Shown here in pieces: positions 23,827 to 31,769 of a DNA stretch of 31,769 nucleotides. Within the stretch, counting starts at the first letter, position 1, and every line of letters starts with the position of its first letter. Where the stretch lies: the NCBI GenBank assembly GCA_045105775.1, contig JBGCDW010000118.1, positions 1 through 31,769 of the forward strand, given 5' to 3'. The notes below the pieces were generated by a model. That model had not been told where the DNA came from and searched no databases. It worked only from the letters and a program-made list of their open reading frames with translations. The position numbers and the translations under genes are program-made. The DNA comes from Aureispira sp045105775. Lineage in GTDB: Bacteria > Bacteroidota > Bacteroidia > Chitinophagales > Saprospiraceae.

Positions 23827-24880
23827 GATCTTGATGTGTTTTTTTGCGATGCAAGCCCCACTCTACCATCCCTGTTAATAAAATACCAAGCAATGTTACT
23901 ACTCCTAGCAAAGGTAAGGTGCCTATGTTTTGAAAGGTAAATACCACAACTATAAAAATTAAATTCACGGTTCCCAGTATACCTGTGGCCTGCAAATGTG
24001 TATATCCTAAATCTAATAATAAATGATGAATATGGGTGCGATCGGGATGAAAGGGAGAATGCCCTTTGAGTACGCGCAAGGTGAATACACGCAAGGTATC
24101 AAATAACGGAATAATCAAAATACCAATAGCTACTGCGGGCACAGATTGAACACTATCTGCATGGCGATAAATAGCATTGTCTTGAATAAAAGAAACAGCC
24201 AAAATAGAGGCGGTGAGCCCAATAAGTAAAGAGCCTGTATCTCCCATAAAAATTTCGCCTGCCAAATTATAACGCAAAAAAGCCACCAATGAGCCTGCTA
24301 ATGCGCCTGACAAAATCGCCAAATCGGGCCGCCCTACTCTATAAAACCAATAACCAAAAGTACCACAAATAATACAGCCTATTGTCCCCGACAAGGCATT
24401 GATTCCATCAATTAGATTGAAGGCGTTGATAATTACTACCATCGTAAAAATAGTCAATGGTATGCCCAAGAGATCGGGGATATTATAAATACCAAAAATT
24501 CCATACAGACTGGTTAATTGAATCTTGGCAAAATAGACCAGTAAAAAAGCAGCAAATAGCTGTCCCGCAAATTTCTTGGAGGGCGTTAATGGAATAATAT
24601 CATCTTTGGCTCCAATCAAAAAAATGACAATGAAGGCGCAAAGGATGTATTGTAAATGCGAAGGTTGGTTGTGAAAAGGCACCCAAAATGTTGTAGAGAA
24701 AATCAATCCAGCAAAAATTCCTAACCCTCCCAAAGTGGGTATGCTCTTAGAGTGAGAACGGCGTTCTCCTGGCTCATCTACCAAATTTTTGACCTCTGCT
24801 ATTTTTATAATAGAGGGAATTGCAAAATAGGTAATCAAAAAGGCCGTCAGAAAAGCAGGGATTATATCATACATCGCCAA
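23819..24880 (-). CDS. wecA: Undecaprenyl-phosphate GlcNAc-1-phosphate transferase, WecA-like
   Basis: This polytopic inner-membrane enzyme of the MraY/WecA family would transfer a sugar-1-phosphate (commonly GlcNAc-1-P) to undecaprenyl phosphate, which starts the lipid-linked O-chain. Catalytic motifs are Asp93-Asp94 in GAKDDIIPLTPSKKF, NAFNLIDGINALS at 152-164 with Asp158, FMGDTGS at 211-217, and the His motif THIHHLLLD at 282-290. About ten hydrophobic helices, 353 aa. It is the upstream gene of the polysaccharide locus and supplies the priming step that Wzm/Wzt-exported chains require. The donor sugar is not determined by the sequence. Confidence 0.9.
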   Translation of the reverse strand: MAMYDIIPAFLTAFLITYFAIPSIIKIAEVKNLVDEPGERRSHSKSIPTLGGLGIFAGLIFSTTFWVPFHNQPSHLQYILCAFIVIFLIGAKDDIIPLTPSKKFAGQLFAAFLLVYFAKIQLTSLYGIFGIYNIPDLLGIPLTIFTMVVIINAFNLIDGINALSGTIGCIICGTFGYWFYRVGRPDLAILSGALAGSLVAFLRYNLAGEIFMGDTGSLLIGLTASILAVSFIQDNAIYRHADSVQSVPAVAIGILIIPLFDTLRVFTLRVLKGHSPFHPDRTHIHHLLLDLGYTHLQATGILGTVNLIFIVVVFTFQNIGTLPLLGVVTLLGILLTGMVEWGLHRKKTHQDHA

Positions 24881-24942
24881 GCAGATAATTTAACTAATTA
24901 TTTATTATAATAATAGAATAAGCAGCAAAGGAGATAAGTTTA

Positions 24943-24950
24943 CAAACTTA
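24943..24950 (-). promoter_or_regulatory. Possible -7 box for wecA inside an inverted repeat
   Basis: Minus-strand TAAGTTTG fits TAnnTTTG, about 63 bases before the wecA start. It lies in the inverted repeat TAAGTTT-AC-AAACTTA (24935-24950), which could be an operator. No well-placed TTTG box was found upstream, so the call is weak. Confidence 0.3.
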
Positions 24951-25050
24951 CAAGAAGTTGTTTAAAATAAGTAGTAATAAATCCTAAAGAAGTACTCTTA
25001 TAACTGTTTTTAGTGCTTTCTGGGTATTACTTACTATCTAAAGGGCAAAA

Positions 25051-25088
25051 AAAAGATGTTGACCGTTTGTTTTTGATCAACATCTTTT
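25051..25088 (-). terminator. Terminator of the OmpA/TSP3 gene
   Basis: AAAAGATGTTGA (25051-25062) pairs with TCAACATCTTTT (25077-25088). On the minus strand a T run follows (complement of 25047-25054); the plus strand also has a T-rich tract after the stem (25089-25098), so it may stop transcripts from both sides. Confidence 0.8.
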
Positions 25089-25107
25089 CTTTTTTTTTAG
25101 TAAAACC

Positions 25108-26529
25108 CTAACGTGTTACTTTAATTTCTGCACGACGATTGCGTTGTTTTCCTGCTTCGGTGTTGTTATCGCTCATTGGATATTTCTCCCCATAAGCATT
25201 GTACTTGAGACGCTGGTCGCTAATACCTTTGCCCGTCAAATATTTGAGTACAGCTTTGGCACGACGCTCAGATAATTTTCTATTGTAAGCAGTACTACCA
25301 TCACTATCAGCGTGGCCTCCTACTTGTAATTCTAAGCGTACACATTTTTGCATCGCATCTACAACACGATTGAGCTGGCGCAAAGAAGACTGATCGGCTT
25401 TCGACGCATCATAATCAAAATAAATAGCGGCTGTTAAGGTTTGCAAATTAATGCGATTACAATTAGCGGCTTCTACTGGTGTAAGAGGCACTTCATTGAT
25501 TGGATTATCATAAATATTGCTATTGTTGGGATTGCCTCCACTGCTTCCATTTCCACCATTGCTACCATTGCTACCATTGCTACCATAGTTGTATCGGCTA
25601 TTGTCAATCGTAATATTGCCTCCGCCGCCACGTTGGTCAGGAAGATTTCCATTCCCAAATTTAATTCCGCCACCAGTAGCACCACCATTTACCTTTTTCT
25701 TACTGATTAGACCTTCACTGGTAAACGCATAGCCTTCATCATCCACTCGCACGAGCAAGTCATCAATTGTTCTGATATAGCCATCTCTATCAAACATATA
25801 CGTTTGGGTATTAGAAATAAAAGTTCCATTAGCATCTACAATATCGCCTGCTACTACCGTTATGAGTTTATCGTTTCTATCGTATAATTTACCATCATAA
25901 CTCTTGTAATAACCACGCTCTGCCAAACCATTGGCCTTAGCAGGGTGCCCGTACAAACGCGCCAATTCCATCATATCTCCAATAGCAAGTGGACAACCAT
26001 CATACTCTGCCACACCAAACAATTCGGGACAAGCATCTAGTTCGTCTTTGATGCTATCTCCGTCCTTGTCAGGACAACCATTGGCAGTAAACAAGCCTCT
26101 TAGTTCGGGGCAAGCATCATCCTCGTTCTTCACACCATCACCATCCAAATCGGAGGGATCAATATCAGGACAACCCGTTTCGCGCTCTCCATAAGCATCA
26201 GGACATTCATCTTCTGGATCAATAATTCCATCATAATCTCGATCCAAACAGCCCATTAAATTCGCATATCCCTTATCATCAGGACAACGATCTTCGGCAT
26301 CTTGGATACCATCTGAATCAGCGTCAGGGCAGCCAAAAGTGCGTGCTGTTCCAAAAATATAGGGACATTGATCTACATCATTGGGCACACCATCGTAATC
26401 GTCATCTGGTGCTTTGGTATTATTGCTCGCTACTGTACTGTCATCTGTTTTGGTTGTTCCTTTGGTGGAGCCACAACTCAACAGTAGTGAAAAAGCAAAA
26501 ACATAAAAGATTAAGAATTGTATTTTCAT
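25108..26529 (-). CDS. OmpA-family lipoprotein with thrombospondin type 3 repeats
   Basis: The 473-residue protein has a lipoprotein signal ending LLLSCG (Cys19), so it is anchored in the outer membrane. Residues 40-182 hold about six calcium-binding TSP3 repeats (DxDxDGxxDxxDxCP pattern, with acidic residues and paired cysteines). A middle region of unknown fold (185-285) follows, with YKSYDGKLYDRNDK and two related segments, then a Gly/Asn/Ser-rich linker (about 293-345) whose NGS repeats are coded by 9-base units. The C-terminal OmpA domain (365-473) has the peptidoglycan-binding part GGHADSDGSTAYNRKLSERRA and NRRAEIKVTR. It would tie the outer membrane to the cell wall. Single-gene unit with a terminator at 25051-25088. 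Confidence 0.9.
   Translation of the reverse strand: MKIQFLIFYVFAFSLLLSCGSTKGTTKTDDSTVASNNTKAPDDDYDGVPNDVDQCPYIFGTARTFGCPDADSDGIQDAEDRCPDDKGYANLMGCLDRDYDGIIDPEDECPDAYGERETGCPDIDPSDLDGDGVKNEDDACPELRGLFTANGCPDKDGDSIKDELDACPELFGVAEYDGCPLAIGDMMELARLYGHPAKANGLAERGYYKSYDGKLYDRNDKLITVVAGDIVDANGTFISNTQTYMFDRDGYIRTIDDLLVRVDDEGYAFTSEGLISKKKVNGGATGGGIKFGNGNLPDQRGGGGNITIDNSRYNYGSNGSNGSNGGNGSSGGNPNNSNIYDNPINEVPLTPVEAANCNRINLQTLTAAIYFDYDASKADQSSLRQLNRVVDAMQKCVRLELQVGGHADSDGSTAYNRKLSERRAKAVLKYLTGKGISDQRLKYNAYGEKYPMSDNNTEAGKQRNRRAEIKVTR
25558..25584. repeat. Three tandem copies of a 9-base unit in the OmpA linker
   Basis: ATTGCTACC is repeated three times without change, followed by a partial copy. It codes for the Asn-Gly-Ser triplets of the linker, so gain or loss of units keeps the frame and changes only linker length. 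Confidence 0.85.
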
Positions 26530-26617
26530 GGTTCTATTTATAAATTATGATGGTACTTAGATAGGTTCTTAATAGTAAAAGATAACATAAAGTAACCCAT
26601 TAAGCAAGAAGCAACTA

Positions 26618-26625
26618 CAAAAATA
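26618..26625 (-). promoter_or_regulatory. Possible -7 box for the OmpA/TSP3 gene
   Basis: Minus-strand TATTTTTG fits TAnnTTTG, about 89 bases before the start codon. The nearest TTTG (26653-26650) is 24 bases upstream, longer than usual, so this is tentative. Confidence 0.3.
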
Positions 26626-26736
26626 ACATTTAAAACGGATTATTGGTTACAAAATGCTACAAAACAAACTTTTAAGATTTGCTTTTGTTGAGCAGCACAT
26701 TTTTCCAATATGGTTTAAACAATTATTGTACTGTTT

Positions 26737-28299
26737 CTAAAGTTGTTGCAACAAATAACGCAAGTCTACTTGTTGGCTAATCATACGCTCCAAATCCTCT
26801 ACAGCAATACGCTCTTGCTTCATAGTATCGCGCTCACGTACAGTTACCGTTCCGTCTTCTAATGTTTGCCCATCAATGGTAATACAGTAAGGGGTTCCTA
26901 GTTCATCTTGGCGACGGTAGCGTTTGCCTACAGAGTCTTTTTCATCATATTGACAATCAAAAGAATACTTCAATTGATCAAAAATTGCTCTAGCTTTGTC
27001 TGTCAATTCTTTTTCTTTCTTAACCAATGGCAATACCGCACATTTGATAGGGGCAATAGCAGGATGAAAACGCAGTACTACACGCTCTTTTAAATCGCCT
27101 TTGGCATCAGGCACTTGTTCTACGGCATAGCAATTGCTCAATACCGACAAGAACAAACGATCACATCCAACAGAGGTTTCTACCACATAAGGGACATAAC
27201 TTTCCTTGAGTTCTGGATCGTAATAGGTTAGTTTTTTGCCCGAATGCTCTTCGTGTGCTTTTAGGTCAAAATCGGTACGCGAGTGAATCCCTTCCAATTC
27301 CTTAAATCCAAATGGGAATTCAAATTCAATATCTGTAGCAGCATCAGCATAGTGCGCTAATTTTTCGTGATCGTGAAAACGCAGTTTGTTCACTTGAGTG
27401 CCGAGTACTTGGTGCCATTTCATGCGCTTTTCTTTCCACAGCTCATAAAACTCTTTTTGAGTACCAGGACGTACAAAGAATTGCATTTCCATTTGCTCAA
27501 ACTCCCTCATTCTAAAAATGAACTGACGAGCTACAATTTCATTTCTAAATGCCTTGCCAATTTGTGCAATACCAAAGGGTACTTTTTGACGAGAAGTATT
27601 CAGAACATTTAAGAAATTGACAAAGATACCTTGGGCAGTTTCTGGGCGCAAGTACAATTTATCGTCACTGGTAGCACCTCCTCCTTGAGTAGAGAACATG
27701 AGATTAAAATCACGCACATCTGTCCAGTTTTTTGAACCTGATTCGGGACAAGTGATTCCCAACTCCTCAATAAGAGCCTTTACATCTGCAAGGTTTTCAG
27801 CGTTTAGGGCAGCATTCATTCTATTAAGAATGGCATCTGCTTTTGCTTGACGCTCTAGTGTGCGTTTGTCCGTTGCTCTAAATTGTACCTCATCAAAACT
27901 ATCTCCAAAGCGTTTTTTGGCCTTATCAATATCTTTGTTGATTTTCTTAACAATTTTGGCTTCAATATAATCCTCGATAAGAGTATCGGCACGGTAGCGT
28001 TTTTTAGAATCTTTGTTGTCAATCAATGGGTCACTAAAAGCATCCACATGTCCAGAAGCTTTCCATACAGTAGGCTCCATAAAGATAGCGGCATCTACGC
28101 CCACAATCTCTTCATGCATTTGTACCATAGAACGCCACCAATACTGCTTGAGATTATTTTTTAGAAGCACACCATATGGGCCATAATCATAAACAGCACT
28201 AAGTCCACCATAAATGTCACTAGATTGGTAGATATAGGCATTTTTCTTACAATAAGAAACAATTTCACTAAAAGTCACAGAGGTTGCTTGCTCGGCCAT
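26737..28299 (-). CDS. glyS: Glycyl-tRNA synthetase, single-chain (alpha2) type
   Basis: This class II synthetase charges tRNA-Gly with glycine and works as a homodimer. Class motifs are visible: LRPETAQGIFVNF at residues 217-229, motif 2 FRNEI at 251-255 with RMREFEQMEMQFF after it, and motif 3 around VETSVGCDRLFLSVL. The C-terminal anticodon-binding domain begins near LRFHPAIAPIKCAVLPL. Length (520 aa) fits the alpha2 type shared with archaea and many bacteria, not the two-subunit GlyQ/GlyS form. It is an essential housekeeping gene and stands alone. The leader carries a strong hairpin (28341-28373) near the probable 5' end of the mRNA. Confidence 0.95.
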   Translation of the reverse strand: MAEQATSVTFSEIVSYCKKNAYIYQSSDIYGGLSAVYDYGPYGVLLKNNLKQYWWRSMVQMHEEIVGVDAAIFMEPTVWKASGHVDAFSDPLIDNKDSKKRYRADTLIEDYIEAKIVKKINKDIDKAKKRFGDSFDEVQFRATDKRTLERQAKADAILNRMNAALNAENLADVKALIEELGITCPESGSKNWTDVRDFNLMFSTQGGGATSDDKLYLRPETAQGIFVNFLNVLNTSRQKVPFGIAQIGKAFRNEIVARQFIFRMREFEQMEMQFFVRPGTQKEFYELWKEKRMKWHQVLGTQVNKLRFHDHEKLAHYADAATDIEFEFPFGFKELEGIHSRTDFDLKAHEEHSGKKLTYYDPELKESYVPYVVETSVGCDRLFLSVLSNCYAVEQVPDAKGDLKERVVLRFHPAIAPIKCAVLPLVKKEKELTDKARAIFDQLKYSFDCQYDEKDSVGKRYRRQDELGTPYCITIDGQTLEDGTVTVRERDTMKQERIAVEDLERMISQQVDLRYLLQQL

Positions 28300-28340
28300 T
28301 TTGTTATTATAATTAGATAGATAATAGTCTTAACATCAAA

Positions 28341-28373
28341 GTAGCTTAGTATCATGTATGATGACTAAGCTAC
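28341..28373 (-). promoter_or_regulatory. Strong hairpin between the LRR gene and glyS
   Basis: GTAGCTTAGT (28341-28350) pairs perfectly with ACTAAGCTAC (28364-28373), and ATCAT/ATGAT extend the stem inside with one bulged base. On the minus strand only three T follow. It lies about 40 bases before the glyS start and just after a possible -7 box, so it may cap the glyS mRNA; ending transcripts of the upstream LRR gene is the other option. Confidence 0.55.
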
Positions 28374-28383
28374 GGTAAGATTG

Positions 28384-28391
28384 CAAAAATA
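28384..28391 (-). promoter_or_regulatory. Possible -7 box for glyS
   Basis: Minus-strand TATTTTTG fits TAnnTTTG. Transcription would start near 28377, directly before the hairpin at 28373-28341. The nearest TTTG upstream (28420-28417) is 25 bases away, longer than the norm, so the call is tentative. Confidence 0.35.
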
Positions 28392-28486
28392 GTATTTTAA
28401 GAAAAAAAACATGCTGCAAAAAGAGTTATTTTGAGGAATATCTTGGTTTTGCAAAACCAATGCATTCATTTTTCCCCAAAAACACC

Positions 28487-29662
28487 TTATCGTTTTCCAA
28501 ATGCAATGCTACAATTCCTAAAGGCTTCTGTCAATTTTTTTCTTTCTGATTCGATAACACTATAGGATTTGATCCGCTTAAATGCATGTTCTTTGAGTAC
28601 AAATATTTCCTTGAGCCAGGTCCTACCCACAATCTGAACCTTTGATAATGATTCTAAGAAATGGTTGGTACTCCAATTCAACAAACCACCATAGAGCTTC
28701 CACACATTCCATTTGATAACTACAGAACAATACCTTAAATCTAAATAAAGCACCTTCTTTAATTGGTTAATAGTACTAGAAAATTGAGCCGTTGATTCTA
28801 GTGCCAAGCAGTTCAATGCCTGATTCTTATCAATAGGCTCTGGAACAAGGACAACATAATTATGGAGGTATACAAAGATTAGCTTAATAATTTGTATAAA
28901 ATTATTGGTCAATTCCAATACAGGACGCTGTTCTGGTCGAGCAAATAGTAACAGTGACTCTAGGTTCTTCAACTCTCCAATCCAATTGGGAAACTCCCTA
29001 ATATACACCTCCCCTAAGTCCAATTTTTTCAGTTGCTTCATTTTGCGAAAAAAATCAGGCAATAGATAACTGTACGCTTCTCTTCTAGGATCTTCTTCTG
29101 TGTATTGGGTTGCCTCCAAAATATCTTCAATTCCATATAAAATTAGCTCTTCCAAATAGGGTAGATTGGCCAAATTAGAAGGTAGATTTCTCAATTTATA
29201 ATTACAACTCAAATCTAAGCTGACCAAATTGGTCAATTGCTCTATTTCTGGTGGCAATACTTCCAAATCATTCCAAGATAAATCCAATTGTGTCATAAAC
29301 GTACAATTCAGCAACACCTTGGGAAAGGTAGATAATTTGGGTGCTTGTTCATTATCTTTATCTCCTGTTAGTGCCATTTTTTCCTGAAAGTATACGGAAC
29401 AAAACCCTTCAATATGAAGTTGTTGCAAAACCAATGTTTCCGTTGGCCAGTCCAGATCTTGCTCTTTGTAAACCTCTTCCATAAGCAACAACCAATTACT
29501 TTTTTCAGACTCAAAAGTTGGTAATTCCTGCAAAGCTGTATAGAATTCCTGTAGCATTTCCTCATAACATTCCATGCCTTTGGCCAATTCAAAGGCTAAA
29601 CTGCGATTGGCAACATCCGTAGAATAAAAAAGCATTCTAATTTTATTTTTACTATTGGACAT
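28487..29662 (-). CDS. Leucine-rich repeat protein
   Basis: The 391-residue protein has no signal peptide. Residues 1-120 are a helical N-terminal part of unknown type. From about 125 to 250 there are leucine-rich repeats in the LxxLxLSxNxLxxLPxxIxxLxNL style (TQLDLSWNDLEVLPPEI, LVSLDLSCNYKLRNLPSNLA, LKKLDLGEVYIREFPNWIG, LESLLLF). One weaker repeat occurs later (VLYLDLRYC near 300). The C-terminal 90 residues are basic and lack clear motifs. Such proteins usually bind other proteins; no enzymatic domain is visible. It lies alone between glyS and a SIMPL-domain gene with wide gaps, so context does not help. Confidence 0.8.
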   Translation of the reverse strand: MSNSKNKIRMLFYSTDVANRSLAFELAKGMECYEEMLQEFYTALQELPTFESEKSNWLLLMEEVYKEQDLDWPTETLVLQQLHIEGFCSVYFQEKMALTGDKDNEQAPKLSTFPKVLLNCTFMTQLDLSWNDLEVLPPEIEQLTNLVSLDLSCNYKLRNLPSNLANLPYLEELILYGIEDILEATQYTEEDPRREAYSYLLPDFFRKMKQLKKLDLGEVYIREFPNWIGELKNLESLLLFARPEQRPVLELTNNFIQIIKLIFVYLHNYVVLVPEPIDKNQALNCLALESTAQFSSTINQLKKVLYLDLRYCSVVIKWNVWKLYGGLLNWSTNHFLESLSKVQIVGRTWLKEIFVLKEHAFKRIKSYSVIESERKKLTEAFRNCSIAFGKR

Positions 29663-29932
29663 ATCTTATAATTAATTGGGGATTCAAACACGTTTTAGAA
29701 TAGCTGATGACTGCTTTGAGTATTGTGGGTACAGCTATACAATGGGATGAACTCATAATTAGAGTATGTTAAAGTTTTCAACGTAGCAAATGACCATATT
29801 TTATCATTTCAGCACCAATAACAAACACAGTAGTGTATAAGAATATTCCAAATCAAATGTTTTTCTATTTTCATTTATACATTTTGGCCCCTATGAATGA
29901 TAAGATTTGTTGAAACAGTTATCTTGTAAAAA

Positions 29933-31009
29933 TCAATTCTTAGCATTGGGTTGAATATATACTTTCTCTCCTTCAGGAGTGAGCCAAAAATAATTGTTCT
30001 TAGGTATTTGTTGGCTATCCAAAATCAAACGCATCCGCAATTCATAGACAAACTGTACAGCAGGTTCTAGAAGTTCTGGTTCTATGACAATATCAAAACT
30101 TTCTGCCCGTAATTGATCGTAATAATAAGTGGTAGGTTTATACATATCTTGCGTTTTGCTACGCTCATTGATATTTCCCATAGATACATTGGCAAACGCT
30201 TGGTAACTAGAATAACGGCTCGATGGATACACCACATATTTGGATTCTGCCAACGAACGATCAGCGTTGGTCAAGTCTATGGCCAGTTGTTCTTCATAAC
30301 CGTTCAGTTGTTGAGCAATGTTTTTCATAGCACGCTCACGCATAGTACTGTATACTCCTTCATGGTCTTTGACCTGATATTCTACGGTAATTAAATCAAA
30401 AACTTCATATTCTGCTGCTTTGGTCATAATAGAGCGCAACTGATCGGCTTGTGTATAAGCAATATGTATGTTTTGCTGCAATTCATAGCCTTTGGGAACT
30501 TCGTTATTTCGATTAGAAAAAATCTTCTTATCCTTCTCATATTCATACAAAGGAATAAATGTTACGACATCTATATAGATATTTTCAGAGGCAATTCCCA
30601 TACCTTCAAGTCCTAATTTAAACCCATCCACGCGTTCTTTCATGAGTTTGTTGGTCTCCCCTGCAGTACTGGCAATTTGCGTGAGATTAAAAATAGCTAC
30701 ATATCGATCTGCTGCCTTATTACTCAATACGCGAACCGTTAATTCCAATGTTTTATTGTTCAATAGTTGGGCTGGCCCCAACACATTGCTAGACACCTTT
30801 GTTCCATTATTGGTCACGGTCATCTCATCTGTCAAATAGCTTTCATAAGCTTGATCCTCTATTTTTCTTTTACGCTTGTCATAACCACCTTGATAATCAG
30901 ATTTTTGAACCTGTTGAAAACGGGTAGCATTGCCCTGTACCTGAGCTTGAGTTGTTTGCAATAAGCTTCCTACCATTATCCAAATGGCAATAGAAATAAA
31001 TGGCTTCAT
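29933..31009 (-). CDS. Secreted SIMPL-domain (DUF541) protein
   Basis: The 358-residue protein has a signal peptide (residues 1-22, ending TTQA-QVQ), so it is exported to the periplasm or outer face. The SIMPL domain spans about 85-285: a strand LELTVRVLSNKAADRYVAIF, a helix with KLGLEGMGIASENIYIDVVTFIPLYEYE, then GYELQQNIHIAYTQADQLRSIM and a long helix MRERAMKNIAQQLNGYEEQL, in the family's usual order. The C-terminal 60 residues contain FDIVIEPELLEPAVQFVYELRMRL. Members of this family have no settled biochemical role. It has no close neighbours on its strand. Confidence 0.8.
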   Translation of the reverse strand: MKPFISIAIWIMVGSLLQTTQAQVQGNATRFQQVQKSDYQGGYDKRKRKIEDQAYESYLTDEMTVTNNGTKVSSNVLGPAQLLNNKTLELTVRVLSNKAADRYVAIFNLTQIASTAGETNKLMKERVDGFKLGLEGMGIASENIYIDVVTFIPLYEYEKDKKIFSNRNNEVPKGYELQQNIHIAYTQADQLRSIMTKAAEYEVFDLITVEYQVKDHEGVYSTMRERAMKNIAQQLNGYEEQLAIDLTNADRSLAESKYVVYPSSRYSSYQAFANVSMGNINERSKTQDMYKPTTYYYDQLRAESFDIVIEPELLEPAVQFVYELRMRLILDSQQIPKNNYFWLTPEGEKVYIQPNAKN

Positions 31010-31633
31010 ACTATAATTTTAATATTTATAAAAAAGAATTTATTCAATATCAAAAGACATTGAAGCTTGTTCGTTCAATTGCTAATTATTCGTACTAAGA
31101 TTCATTATCCAAAGTTGAGGCGACTTTGGAGATAATTATATGCACAGTTTTTTAAATCCTTCTAAATGAGTTAGACACCCTATCAACTCATTCAGATTGA
31201 TTGATACGTGTACAACAATCTACACTAAACAATTGTACTCGCGCAATAACCTGACCTGGGTTATTTTGCACCCAAAAATGCAATGCCCAAATTCACAGCT
31301 CACAAGCACTCGCGAAGCGAACAGCAGGTAAAATTAAGACTGTAGTAAAACAATTCTCAAAATATTATTTTATAAAATTTGTCAGTAATTTAATTAACAA
31401 TGTAATAAGACCAATGCTAATACATTAGTAATTTACAAGCATAGAAACTCCCCCAAATGTATTGAAAAAAAACACTTTATCTCACCTTTCATCGACAGTT
31501 CATCCAGAACAGTTTATTTTTACTTCAAGACTTAGTTCATTTCTAAAAAAATTAGGGATGCTCAATGATAGTTATTTCTAACCATTCTGCATACTTTATG
31601 AAAATTTATACCTGTTTTATATTTTCACAACAA
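31010..31633. other. Intergenic region upstream of the SIMPL-domain gene
   Basis: No gene, tRNA or CRISPR is seen. Two inverted repeats stand out: CCAAAGT-N7-ACTTTGG (31109-31129) and AATAACC-N7-GGTTATT (31245-31265). I found no TAnnTTTG box for the SIMPL gene. The right-hand repeat copy starts at 31634. Confidence 0.5.
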
Positions 31634-31769
31634 TAGACATTATCACGACTGGAGTTGTACAGAGACAAAAAGTAAGGTTTTTTCATCAATCAAGGCAAAA
31701 ATTTAGTTCATAGCAGTGCTATGGAATCAATTTTTAACGATGAGTGAGGGAAAAAGATGCTTTTTTCGC
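31634..31769. repeat. Right copy of the modular repeat (cut by the window end)
   Basis: It opens with TAGACATTATCACGACT (31634-31650), the exact reverse complement of 125-141 in the left copy. Bases 31729-31752 equal 31-54, and 31751-31769 equal 97-115; AGTTCATA at 31705-31712 equals 19-26. The interior palindrome CATAGCAGTGCTATG lies at 31709-31723. Its right end should follow just outside the window. Confidence 0.7.

Noticed and set aside
4389..24880. Wzx/Wzy-type polysaccharide pathway
   Set aside because: No flippase or polymerase with many membrane helices is found; the only polytopic proteins are the permease Wzm, CrcB and the WecA-like enzyme, which fits ABC export.
25473..25688. Minus-strand reading frame with repeated Met-Val-Ala
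   Set aside because: It is an out-of-frame reading of the 9-base repeats inside the OmpA/TSP3 gene; the repeat pattern is a by-product.
29675..29700. GGGGATTCAAACACG resembles the T-arm of a minus-strand tRNA
   Set aside because: No acceptor, D or anticodon stems can be found at the right spacing on either side.

Overview
The window looks like chromosomal DNA from an AT-rich, probably marine member of the Bacteroidota, possibly near Saprospirales (genus not determinable from the sequence). The evidence is: starts preceded by A-rich sequence rather than Shine-Dalgarno motifs; a promoter of the Bacteroidota TTTG / TAnnTTTG type; lipoproteins whose C-terminal domain resembles a type IX secretion sorting domain; a DUF3467 protein; and an OmpA lipoprotein with thrombospondin type 3 repeats. 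Almost all genes lie on the minus strand; only the genes at 186-671 and 2625-2945 are on the plus strand.

Layout. 1-141 and 31634-31769 carry two partial copies of one short repeat, probably a MITE-like element with 17-bp terminal inverted repeats. 186-2945 holds a secreted unknown protein, two paralogous lipoproteins and a DUF3467 protein. 3029-3964 encodes a six-helix voltage-gated cation channel whose pore motif resembles eukaryotic calcium channels. 4389-24880 is one large polysaccharide locus. 25108-31009 holds the OmpA/TSP3 lipoprotein, glycyl-tRNA synthetase, a leucine-rich-repeat protein and a secreted SIMPL-domain protein.

How the polysaccharide locus works. Transcription runs right to left. 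A WecA-like phosphosugar transferase (overlapping a fluoride channel gene, crcB) would start the chain on undecaprenyl phosphate. Wzm and Wzt, the latter with a C-terminal glycan-binding domain, would export the finished chain. No Wzx flippase or Wzy polymerase is seen, which fits ABC-type O-antigen export. Between them lie sugar-nucleotide cassettes: wlbA-wlbB-wlbC (2,3-diacetamido-uronic acid type), an fdtA/fdtC/fdtB-type set (3-acetamido-3,6-dideoxyhexose), galE, rfbF-rfbG (CDP-4-keto-6-deoxyglucose), and a legC-ptmE-like pair without the rest of the legionaminic acid pathway. Four glycosyltransferases, a sulfotransferase and a frameshifted acetyltransferase complete it. Most gene junctions overlap or are separated by fewer than 25 bases, and a good promoter lies just before wzm at 23392-23421.

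Most worth following up: the channel filter; the pairing of CDP-sugar genes with Fdt-type genes and no rmlAB; the Wlb cassette in a phylum where that pathway supplies the linker for type IX secreted proteins; the single-base frameshift inside an A6 run; and the modular repeats at both window edges.
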